Origin: JADLHS01 sp049840435
GTDB taxonomy: Bacteria; Verrucomicrobiota; Verrucomicrobiia; Limisphaerales; JADLHS01
Direction of reading: 5' to 3'
DNA length: 64,000 nucleotides
NCBI GenBank assembly: GCA_049840435.1
Contig: JASGKY010000032.1
Span: 62,001 to 126,000, forward strand
The notes beneath the pieces were generated by a model, which made no database searches, was not told where the DNA came from, and saw only the letters and a program-made list of their open reading frames with translations. A program made the translations under genes and the position numbers. Of the stretch, positions 54,929-63,188 are shown piece after piece; the first letter of the stretch is position 1, and each line of letters begins with the position of its first letter.

Positions 54929-55753
54929 ATGCCTACCCATTCCCAAACCCACCGCTTCGCCAAGGCACGCAACTCGGTCGCGTTCACATTGATTGAACTG
55001 CTTGTGGTGATTGCGATAATTGCCATTCTCGCCGCCATGCTATTGCCAGCATTGGCAAAGGCAAAAGGCAAGGCCCAAGCAATCGCGTGCTTGAGCAACA
55101 CCAAACAGATATTGCTGGGATGGACTCTTTTTAATGGCGATCATGACGACATTTTCCCAACAAAGATTTATCCTAATGGGGTTTCGTGGGGAAATTCAGA
55201 TAATACCAATGTAGCTGTTTATTTAAACGGAAGCCCTGACACAAGTTTGGTCAGCTACATAAAAGCAATAGGCGTTTACAAATGTCCTGCTGATAACCGT
55301 AGAGATCCAACTACCGGGAACCGCCTATTCACCATTTCCGCAAACGCATGGGTCAGCGGTGTAAGTGTTACAGCGCAATCAACTGGAATTCCAGGGAGGA
55401 CTTATGCGCCAAACGGTAAAGGGGCATCAAAAGTATCAGAGCTCAACAAACCAGGCCCTTCGATGATAATTACAGTTCTGGATGAACACCCGGACAGTAT
55501 TGACGATGCCTTATGCCATTTCGTGGGCGGTTATCCTTTGGCGAATGGGCTGATGCGGAATATTCCTGCAAGCCACCATTATGGCGGCGGCGGCAACATT
55601 TCTTTCGCTGATGGACACGCAGAAATTCATAAGTGGAAAGATTCAAGAACAAAACCCCCGATTATCGGCTCCGCTCAACCCACACCTTCACCTCAGCCTT
55701 CACCTGGAAACGAAGATCTGATGTGGATTAATGATCGCTTACCCTACCAGTAA
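54929..55753 (+). CDS. Pseudopilin-like secreted protein with prepilin N-terminus (H-X9-DG type)
   Basis: 274 residues. The N-terminus has the prepilin signature VAFTLIELLVVIAIIAILAA followed by MLLPALAKAKGKAQAIACLS, typical of the large pseudopilin-like families of Planctomycetes and Verrucomicrobia. The C-terminal part has NIPASHHYGGGGNISFADGH with a His-to-AspGly spacing close to the H-X9-DG motif of DUF1559-type proteins. They are exported and cleaved by prepilin peptidase; the role is unknown but they accompany secreted surface proteins. The Pro-rich tail (PTPSPQPSPGN) is unusual. It precedes the 1197-residue secreted protein by 53 nt. Confidence 0.85.
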   Translation: MPTHSQTHRFAKARNSVAFTLIELLVVIAIIAILAAMLLPALAKAKGKAQAIACLSNTKQILLGWTLFNGDHDDIFPTKIYPNGVSWGNSDNTNVAVYLNGSPDTSLVSYIKAIGVYKCPADNRRDPTTGNRLFTISANAWVSGVSVTAQSTGIPGRTYAPNGKGASKVSELNKPGPSMIITVLDEHPDSIDDALCHFVGGYPLANGLMRNIPASHHYGGGGNISFADGHAEIHKWKDSRTKPPIIGSAQPTPSPQPSPGNEDLMWINDRLPYQ

Positions 55754-55806
55754 AAGCTCCCGTTATTTACTTAGCTTGCCCCCACCCCCAACCAGAGTAA
55801 CAAATC

Positions 55807-58800
55807 ATGAAAACCGGTCACATCAAACATAACACTCGCTTCGCCTCGCTGCGCTCAACATGGGCCAGCCCCTGTGCTTTGGCAGTCGCAATAATAGCTC
55901 TCGCTACAAGCTCGTCATGGGCGCAATCAGTAGTCATCCGTTCACAGCCGTTGCGCCTTACGATTCCCAAGGGAGTTCCGACTACAAACACCATAACTTT
56001 AACAATTGTAACGGCATCCTTGCCGACTCCGTCGGTTAACTTGTCCGTGACAGATGTCCCGGGTTCGGGAAACGCATTTGCAACCTTAAGCCAAACCACC
56101 ATAGCAGCGAATGCAACTACGACGGTAACTCTCACTTTGACCAACGATGCAACGCTGAATGGCGGTAATTACGACATGGCAGTGGTAGCCACAGGAGACG
56201 CGAGCTTCCGTCTGCCGATACCTATTACCTGCACCTACGTCTGGAGCGGCGCAAATTATGCCAATGGAACTTCGACCAACTGGTCTAGCGCGGGTAACTG
56301 GCAAGGCGGGATTGTTCCCGGAGCGAGTGATGCTGTGGTGTTCGCAAATATGGGAGCGGTCACGAATTCTGCCAATTCGGTACCGGGAGGGGGCACACCT
56401 AATACTCTTCAAACTGCGCCGATTATTGCAACAAACGTAATAGTTTCTGCGGACACAACAGTAGGCGCAATTCGGTTTGCTCAACAGACCAATACGAGCC
56501 GCGCTTTTCATTTTGAAATCCAATCGGGAGCAACTCTTTCAGTAACGGGACCAGGTGGCTTTTCGATCTTACGGGATAATAAATTTGTTTCGCAACAATC
56601 GGACGTAAAGTTTTCAGGTGCGGGTAAATTGAAAGTGGACAATATCAACGCCAATATCAACTACCTCATAGACGGCCAAGGTTACGGTCTTTGGGATATG
56701 CGTTCACTCGCTTCTTTTGAGGCAAATGTTAATCGTCTGGGGTTGGGTGATTTTCGGGAGTTCCCCAATTATTATACAAACGGTTCAGTCGGAACCGGCG
56801 CCACCGAAGCTAGTTTTGCTTCTAGGTTCGTTCCATATATTTATCTTGCGCTGACCAATGTCATCAAAGCTTCGTATGTTGATCCCAATAACTACTTAGA
56901 TCCAGGCGTTAGGACGTATGCGTTGACACTTGGTAACAACGAAACGCAAGGAACGGGGTCAGGCCAAGTACTTCGGTTTTCCTTCGGACTGTCTAACGCA
57001 GTATTCCTCGACAGCATTTGCTTTGGTGCAAGTGGGGCGGTCGGAAACCCACATCTGTTTAACTTTAATGCGACAAATTCATATGCTTTATTTCGCGGAA
57101 TAACTGGACTCAATTCACGAATCACAGCTTGGGTACAGGCTGATGGTTCAGGAACCAATTCGAGTGGCTCCAATTCGCGAGGTGCAGTGGACTTTGGCAA
57201 TGGCAAAGTTGATGTCTTGGTTGACCGCCTTTATCTCTCCCGTGTTAGGACGAATCACTCGGGAATAACATTTAGTTCATCACTAACAATCGGAGGCGCG
57301 TCGCCAGGCAGTATTTTTGATGTAAACACTGCCTATTTAGGCATCCAAGAGTATCCAAACCTCGCGACCACCGTTACCAGTGCGGCGAATAGTCCAAGCG
57401 GAACCGTGACTGTTAACAGCAACGCAACGTTCAAGGTCAATGGGACTCTTCATTTGGGCTATACGACGACATCTCCAACAGGCACGCCTAACTACCCGGA
57501 AAACTGCTCCGGCATCCTCAACATCAGCTCCAACGGTACAGTGATGGCAAGTAACATTCTCGCTGGTGGTGTGTCGAAACTCTCCGTTGCCAACAACATC
57601 TTCATGAATCGCGGTCGGCTTATCGTGACTAACGGAATCGGTGATGTCACCAAAGCTGTGAACCTCTTCACAATTACCAACGGGTCGCAATTGACGGTGC
57701 ATAATGTGAGCGATACAGCGCCGAGCATTTATGTGACTACGCTTAACGCCGCAAACATTGGTAGCGCCTCCTTGGTAAACATCCCGGCGTTGACCAACAC
57801 TATTTGGCCCGTCACGATCCCGCTTATTTCTTATGTCACTGCAAATCCGAACATCGCAGGACTTATCGCGGGCACGTTGCCATCGGGAGTTGTGCTTCAA
57901 ACAATCGTAGACAGCAATGCTGGTCTTGCTCCGAACGGTACCATCAACTTCACATTTACAACCAACACGCCAAAGGTCTTGGTATGGACGGGTGCTGCGA
58001 ATGGCAACTGGGATACAATCTCCTCAAATTGGGTCACTCAAGTGGGTGGCACACCGACCCGCTTCACCGATGGTGACTCGGTGGTGTTCGGCAATTCTTC
58101 TGCCGTGAATGCGATCACAGTTGTTGGAAGCGTGACTCCGGGGCAAACGGCAGCAGCTTACGGCATCACTATCACCAATGATGCAAGCCATAACTACTCG
58201 TTCACTGGAGGCGCCGTGGGTGGGAGCGCAAACGGATACAAAGCTGGCGCAGGCAGCCTGACAGTAAACGCTTCATTCTCTCCCGGATTTACGATTGAAG
58301 CCGGATCGTTGGTTGGTAACGGCACTTTGGGTACAACCGTTCTCGGCAGCGGGACGACGATGACAGGCTTTAGCGGTACTATTAACAACGGACTCAGTGT
58401 ATCGAGTGCAACCGTGAATGTGACTGGCACAGTCAATGGTGGCTTGAACCTGATATCTGGCAGCTTGATTAATTTTGGCAGCATCAATGGCCTGGTAAAT
58501 ATTGCTGATGGCGTCACGCTGGACAATCGTCCGGGTGCTACCATGACAGTCATATTGCCTTGGACTATTTCTACCAATACCACGCTGATCAACAACGGCA
58601 GCATTTACCAAGTTGGCACCCTCAACGGCAACCTCGGCATGAATGTTGACGGCACCTTGAAAGGTGTAGGCCTGATTGGTCAAAATCCGGCTACTCAGCT
58701 ATCAAGCGATGTGCGGGTGACTATTCGCGCCGGCGGAACCCTGATGATTGGCAATTCGCCCAATGAAATCACTAACATGACCATCGGCGTACGTCTGGAT

Positions 58801-59400
58801 CTTAACGCTGGAAGCACAGTAACTTTTGACGTGGATAATACCGGACCACGTAATGATAAAATCATACTCGTTGCTACTCCGTATGGTTTTGGCAAAGTGA
58901 ATTTCGGCGTTGGGAATAACCAAGGCGGAACAATATTTGTCAACCGCGTTGCTGGCCCTGCGTTCGACGCCGCCACCAGCTTGCTGCCGTTCGATCAAAC
59001 CTCGAACCCACCAGACAACGCGAATCCCGCCATCCCAAAAATCACACCGCAACCAGCCCTTGGATTAGTCTGGAATACCGCCGAAGTCATCACCAATCTG
59101 ACGCTTAACGTCGTTCCGCTGCCGCAGATAACAAATACGGTCACCAGCACAAACTTTGTGTTTGAGTGGCCCGCATCCTACCGCGGCTGGCGTGTAGAAC
59201 GGCAGATCAGCACGTTGGATGTTGGATTGGAATCGCCTTCAACCAACTGGAACACATTATTCACCGCGCTTGGCGGTACAAATGCATCCATTTACTACTA
59301 CCCGGACATCACGAACCAGCCGGACGTTTTTTGGGTTCGACAGACCGTCCCAATCGATAAAACGAACGCGGCTGTCTTCTATCGGACCACGTATCCGTAA
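55807..59400 (+). CDS. Giant secreted beta-strand-repeat protein (autotransporter-associated type)
   Basis: 1197 residues. The signal peptide is around CALAVAIIALATSSSWAQS. The body is Ser/Thr/Asn/Gly-rich with repeating beta units; two stretches, YVWSGANYANGTSTNWSSAG and VLVWTGAANGNWDTISSNWV, match the start of autotransporter-associated beta-strand repeats. Late parts (GTLMIGNSPNEITNMTIGVR, LDLNAGSTVTFDVDNT) follow the same pattern. The C-terminus has a module with FEWPASYRGWRVERQI ... TNWNTL ... VFYRTTYP, also found at the end of the metalloprotease at 29464-31149. No classical autotransporter barrel is visible, so it is more likely released or surface-bound by another route. A strong terminator follows. 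Function unknown, probably adhesive or structural. Confidence 0.8.
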   Translation: MKTGHIKHNTRFASLRSTWASPCALAVAIIALATSSSWAQSVVIRSQPLRLTIPKGVPTTNTITLTIVTASLPTPSVNLSVTDVPGSGNAFATLSQTTIAANATTTVTLTLTNDATLNGGNYDMAVVATGDASFRLPIPITCTYVWSGANYANGTSTNWSSAGNWQGGIVPGASDAVVFANMGAVTNSANSVPGGGTPNTLQTAPIIATNVIVSADTTVGAIRFAQQTNTSRAFHFEIQSGATLSVTGPGGFSILRDNKFVSQQSDVKFSGAGKLKVDNINANINYLIDGQGYGLWDMRSLASFEANVNRLGLGDFREFPNYYTNGSVGTGATEASFASRFVPYIYLALTNVIKASYVDPNNYLDPGVRTYALTLGNNETQGTGSGQVLRFSFGLSNAVFLDSICFGASGAVGNPHLFNFNATNSYALFRGITGLNSRITAWVQADGSGTNSSGSNSRGAVDFGNGKVDVLVDRLYLSRVRTNHSGITFSSSLTIGGASPGSIFDVNTAYLGIQEYPNLATTVTSAANSPSGTVTVNSNATFKVNGTLHLGYTTTSPTGTPNYPENCSGILNISSNGTVMASNILAGGVSKLSVANNIFMNRGRLIVTNGIGDVTKAVNLFTITNGSQLTVHNVSDTAPSIYVTTLNAANIGSASLVNIPALTNTIWPVTIPLISYVTANPNIAGLIAGTLPSGVVLQTIVDSNAGLAPNGTINFTFTTNTPKVLVWTGAANGNWDTISSNWVTQVGGTPTRFTDGDSVVFGNSSAVNAITVVGSVTPGQTAAAYGITITNDASHNYSFTGGAVGGSANGYKAGAGSLTVNASFSPGFTIEAGSLVGNGTLGTTVLGSGTTMTGFSGTINNGLSVSSATVNVTGTVNGGLNLISGSLINFGSINGLVNIADGVTLDNRPGATMTVILPWTISTNTTLINNGSIYQVGTLNGNLGMNVDGTLKGVGLIGQNPATQLSSDVRVTIRAGGTLMIGNSPNEITNMTIGVRLDLNAGSTVTFDVDNTGPRNDKIILVATPYGFGKVNFGVGNNQGGTIFVNRVAGPAFDAATSLLPFDQTSNPPDNANPAIPKITPQPALGLVWNTAEVITNLTLNVVPLPQITNTVTSTNFVFEWPASYRGWRVERQISTLDVGLESPSTNWNTLFTALGGTNASIYYYPDITNQPDVFWVRQTVPIDKTNAAVFYRTTYP

Positions 59401-59430
59401 GTGTAACCGGATTAGTCCGGTCATAATCAC

Positions 59431-59470
59431 CGCCGGGGCACGGCGCAAGTCGTGCCCCGGCGACTTTTTT
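59431..59470 (+). terminator. Rho-independent terminator after the giant secreted protein
   Basis: A perfect 12-bp stem, CGCCGGGGCACG with CGTGCCCCGGCG, with an 8-nt loop (GCGCAAGT), is followed by ACTTTTTT. It separates the giant protein from the pectate-lyase transcript, whose first gene starts at 59514. Confidence 0.92.
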
Positions 59471-59513
59471 ACGACTCAGCAGAATAGCCGCTTTTCGTAC
59501 GCATCACATTTTG

Positions 59514-60929
59514 ATGAAATCTTTGACCTCGATTCTCACTGTTCTTTGCATTTGCCCTGTAGTCACGCTTCTGGCCAACGCTGATGCATCTCGCCTCGCC
59601 TTCCCCTCGGCAGAAGGCTATGGCCGTTTTGCTTCCGGAGGCCGCGACGGTCGCATCACCCATGTCACCAATCTGAAAGACTCTGGCCCTGGGAGCCTAC
59701 GCGATGCCGTTGAACAATCCGGTCCACGCACGGTGGTCTTCGATGTCTCCGGACTTATCACCCTTGAATCCCGGCTCATCATCCGCGGCACCAACTCCAA
59801 TCTCACCATTGCTGGCCAGACTGCGCCCGGTCAAGGCATCTGCCTTCGCAAATACAACATGGGGATGCTGGGCGCGACCAATGTCATCATCCGCTATCTG
59901 CGCGTGCGCCCCGGCAATCTTTCCGGCATGACCCTCGACGGCATGGGCATGGCCTCCAGCGATCATTGCATCATTGATCATTGCTCGATCAGTTGGACGC
60001 TCGATGAATCTTTCAGCTCACGCGGCGGAAAGAATATCACCCTTCAACGCACCTTGATTTCCGAAGCACTCAATGAAGCCGGCCACAAAAAATATCCACC
60101 CGGCACCCAGCACGGTTACGCTGCCAGCATCGGCGGCGACATCGGCAGTTTTCACCACAACCTCCTCGCCCATTGCGCCGGGCGCAATTGGAGTCTTGCG
60201 GGCGGCCTGAGCAAACCAAAAAACGAATATGCCGGCCGCCTCGACCTTCGCAACAACGTCGTTTACAACTGGAAATCCCGCGCCACGGACGGCGGCGCGC
60301 ACGAAGTCAATTTCGTGAACAACTATTACCAGCCCGGTCCCGCTACGACTTTCTTCTTTGCCCTGAACGCGCAATACGGCGGCTTTCCCGGCTCGCAGCG
60401 ATACTACTTCGCCGGCAATGTCATGCCCGGTCACTTTGGCCTCACCAATCAAGATACCGGTCGCAAAGCCAGCACCGAACGCGGCGGCAGTCTCCCGACC
60501 GAATACTCTCCGTGGTCCGACACACCCTTCTTCGAGTCACACGTCACGACGCATTCGGCCCAGGAGTCCTACACCAATGTTCTCGCCAATGTCGGCTGTA
60601 ATTTTCCCTCGCTCGATGAACACGACACCCGCGTCATCGCCGAGGTCCGCAGCGGCACCGCCAAGTTCAAAGGCAGCAAGACCGGCTTGCCCGGTCTGCC
60701 CGATTCTCAAGACGACGTCGGCGGTTGGGACAATTATCCTGAGGTCAAGCGCGCCGCGGATTGGGACACCGACCGCGACGGCATGCCCGACGCCTGGGAA
60801 AAACAACACGGCTTAAATGCGAGCGACGCCACCGACGGCAACAATGACCTGACCGGCGACGGCTACACCAACTTGGAAAAATATCTCAACTCCCTCGTCG
60901 GTGAGTATAAGATGCCGGCGAAGAAATAA
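59514..60929 (+). CDS. Secreted pectate lyase-like protein (PL1 family) with C-terminal Ca-binding repeat
   Basis: 471 residues from ATG 59514. The signal peptide is SILTVLCICPVVTLLANA. The right-handed beta-helix begins FPSAEGYGRFASGGRDGRIT, HVTNLKDSGPGSLRDAVEQ, RTVVFDVSGLI and continues with LTIAGQTAPGQGI, NVIIRYLRVRPG and DHCIIDHCSISWTLDESFS, the usual polysaccharide-lyase family 1 blocks. Near the C-terminus, DTDRDGMPDAWEKQHGLN resembles the thrombospondin-3/EF-hand-like calcium loops common on secreted verrucomicrobial enzymes. It would cleave polygalacturonate by beta-elimination. Downstream genes at 9 nt and shorter spacing suggest an operon for using the products. Confidence 0.85.
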   Translation: MKSLTSILTVLCICPVVTLLANADASRLAFPSAEGYGRFASGGRDGRITHVTNLKDSGPGSLRDAVEQSGPRTVVFDVSGLITLESRLIIRGTNSNLTIAGQTAPGQGICLRKYNMGMLGATNVIIRYLRVRPGNLSGMTLDGMGMASSDHCIIDHCSISWTLDESFSSRGGKNITLQRTLISEALNEAGHKKYPPGTQHGYAASIGGDIGSFHHNLLAHCAGRNWSLAGGLSKPKNEYAGRLDLRNNVVYNWKSRATDGGAHEVNFVNNYYQPGPATTFFFALNAQYGGFPGSQRYYFAGNVMPGHFGLTNQDTGRKASTERGGSLPTEYSPWSDTPFFESHVTTHSAQESYTNVLANVGCNFPSLDEHDTRVIAEVRSGTAKFKGSKTGLPGLPDSQDDVGGWDNYPEVKRAADWDTDRDGMPDAWEKQHGLNASDATDGNNDLTGDGYTNLEKYLNSLVGEYKMPAKK

Positions 60930-60938
60930 CCTGTCGCC

Positions 60939-62066
60939 ATGCCCAAACCTCTCCGTCGCAATCGGACCATCGGATTGATCGGCCTCGGCCTGATGGGCAG
61001 CGCCATCGCTGAACGACTCCTCACTGCTGGCTACACTGTAATCGGCTGGGACATCGCTGCGCCAACCCGCACCCGCCTGCGAAAAATTGGCGGGCAGCCC
61101 GCTACGAGCGCGAATGATGTCTTCGTTCACTGCGACCGCATCCTTCTCAGCCTGCCCGACACCAAAATCACCCGCAGCGTCCTGAGCGAAGCCGTCCCGA
61201 CCTTGCATTACGGCCACATCATCGCCGACACCACTACTGGCGATCCGCGCGACACGGAAGAACTTTGCCTCCAGATTGCCCCTACCGGCGCGCGCTATCT
61301 CGACGCCACCATCTCTGGCAACAGCGATCAATTACGCCGCGGCGAAGTATTGGCGATGGTTGGCGGTCTCGCGCCTGCTTTCAAAGTCTGCCAAAAACTT
61401 TTCGCCACGTTCGCCACGCGCACCATTTACACCGGCACCACCGGCAGCGCGGCGCGCATGAAACTCGTCACCAACCTCGTTCTCGGCCTTAACCGCGCAG
61501 CGCTCGCCGAAGGCCTTAGCTTCGCCCACGCGTTGAAACTCGACGGCAAACAAGTCCTGCAAACGCTCCGCGCCAGCATGGCCTATTCCCGCATCATGGA
61601 CGTGAAAGGCGAAAAAATGTTGCACGGCGATTTCAAACCTCAGGCCCGCCTCTCGCAACATCTGAAAGACGTCCGCCTCATGCTCGCCGCCGCTGACAAA
61701 GCGCATACCAAATTGCCGTTAAGCGAAACGCACAAAAAGATTCTCTCGGCCGCTGAAGCCGCCGGCCTCGGCCAACTCGACAACAGCGCCATCATCCGAG
61801 TCATCGGCGCAACGCCTCCAAGTTGCCCCGATCCAACGGAGCACCCGCCTCAAGCAAGCCACAGCGCAAAGCCACGCGTCGCGATCATCGCGCCAGCTCC
61901 ATTTCCTCTGCGCAATGAGTTCCGTTGCTCCACTTTCTTCTCGCGCCCGCTATGCCGTCCTGTTCATTGCCTTTGCCGCCCTGCTCTTCGACGGCATGGA
62001 ACTCGGCCTCATGCCCATCGCCTCGTTTTCCGTCGCAAAAAACCTACTCGGCCAAGATTTCACTGA
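60939..62066 (+). CDS. NAD(P)-dependent beta-hydroxyacid dehydrogenase (HIBADH family); true end uncertain
   Basis: As read, 375 residues, 9 nt after the pectate lyase. The N-terminal NAD site is GLIGLGLMGSAIAERLL, then RILLSLPDTKI, the substrate loop YLDATISGNSDQ, and the catalytic-Lys region GSAARMKLVTNLVLGLNRAA, all typical of 3-hydroxyisobutyrate/tartronate-semialdehyde/6-phosphogluconate-type dehydrogenases. The family-like part ends near LGQLDNSAII (about 61795). The remaining Arg/Pro-rich tail overlaps the MFS gene by 152 nt and looks like out-of-frame sequence. A missing base near 61790 would switch to a frame that stops at 61918 with an ATGA overlap on the MFS start, which is the more natural arrangement. 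Confidence 0.8.
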   Translation: MPKPLRRNRTIGLIGLGLMGSAIAERLLTAGYTVIGWDIAAPTRTRLRKIGGQPATSANDVFVHCDRILLSLPDTKITRSVLSEAVPTLHYGHIIADTTTGDPRDTEELCLQIAPTGARYLDATISGNSDQLRRGEVLAMVGGLAPAFKVCQKLFATFATRTIYTGTTGSAARMKLVTNLVLGLNRAALAEGLSFAHALKLDGKQVLQTLRASMAYSRIMDVKGEKMLHGDFKPQARLSQHLKDVRLMLAAADKAHTKLPLSETHKKILSAAEAAGLGQLDNSAIIRVIGATPPSCPDPTEHPPQASHSAKPRVAIIAPAPFPLRNEFRCSTFFSRPLCRPVHCLCRPALRRHGTRPHAHRLVFRRKKPTRPRFH

Positions 62067-63168
62067 CAAACTTGGCGGAGATTGGTTCGCTTGGCTCACG
62101 GCTAGCCTAATGCTTGGTGCTGCCATCGGCGGCATCTGGCATGGCGCCCTTGGCGACAAGATTGGCCGCACGCGAGCGCTGGGTATCAGCATTCTTTTCT
62201 ATTCGTTATTCGCGGGCTTGGGCGCTTTTGTTACCAGCATGGAACAAATGCTCGTCCTCCGTTTTCTTGTCGGGCTAGGGGTTGGCGGCGTTTGGCCTAA
62301 TGGCGTCGCGCTCGTCTCCGAACGTTGGCCAAATATCTCGCGCCCCATCGTCGCCGGTATCATGGGTGCAGGCATTAATGTTGGAATATTGCTGCTCTCC
62401 CAAATTGCCCGCGTCTGGCACATCACTCCAGAGTCGTGGCGCTGGCTGTTCGAATCGAGTGCCATCCCCATACTACTCGGCCTTGCCACGCTCACATTGT
62501 TACCGGAATCGCCCCGCTGGCTGGCTACACGAGGCGCAAACAAAAAGTCCATCACTCCGTTGCGAGAATTGTTCACCCAGCCTTTACTTCGCTCGATGCT
62601 CACGGGCATTGCTTTGGGCGCCATTCCTCTTGCTCGGCGCCTGGGCGGCGAGCAAATGGATGATTCCGTGGGCGGACAAATTAGGCACTGCTGCCGGGCA
62701 GCCTGACTACAAGGCCGCCACGCAAGGCTATTGGGCTGTAGGTGCAGCACTGGGGAGCTTTTTTGGCGCACAACTGGCCAGTCTCCTTGGACGACGTGTT
62801 TCGTATTTCTTCATCAGTCTTGGTTCAACCATGCTGACATGTGGCATCTTTCTCTTCACTGCTCCGCTGCGTCCTGAATTTCTCTGGCTCGTGTTGAGCC
62901 AAGGCTTTGTCGCAACGCTTTTCTTTGGTTGGTTGCCGCTTTATTTGCCGGAACTATTCCCCACCCGAGTCCGCGCTACCGGGAGTGGCATTGCCTACAA
63001 TGTCGGCCGTTTCGCGACTGCTATCGGTGTGTTTATCGCCGGGGTGCTCGTCGGCTTGTTCAAGGGTGACCTTGCCAAAGTTGTGCCGCGGCGGGGACAA
63101 TTTACGCTCTCGGCATGATCGTCATCTGGTTCGCTCCCGATACCACGAACAAATCATTGGAGGAATGA
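61915..63168 (+). CDS. Major facilitator superfamily transporter, with two compensating frameshifts
   Basis: Restored length 417 residues from ATG 61915. Membrane segments begin with YAVLFIAFAALLFDGMELGL; the MFS loop motif is GALGDKIGRTRAL and a second conserved block is LRFLVGLGVGGVWPNGVALV with SERW, a sugar/aromatic-acid transporter pattern. An extra base near 62627 breaks the frame; removing it gives ALGAIPLLGAWAASKWMIPW. A missing base near 63077 would restore KVCAAAGTIYALGMIVIWF and a stop at 63168 instead of 63116. It likely imports an organic acid or sugar, plausibly a pectin breakdown product given the operon. Confidence 0.82.
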
Positions 63169-63188
63169 GCGTTCTACTTTAATCGCCT

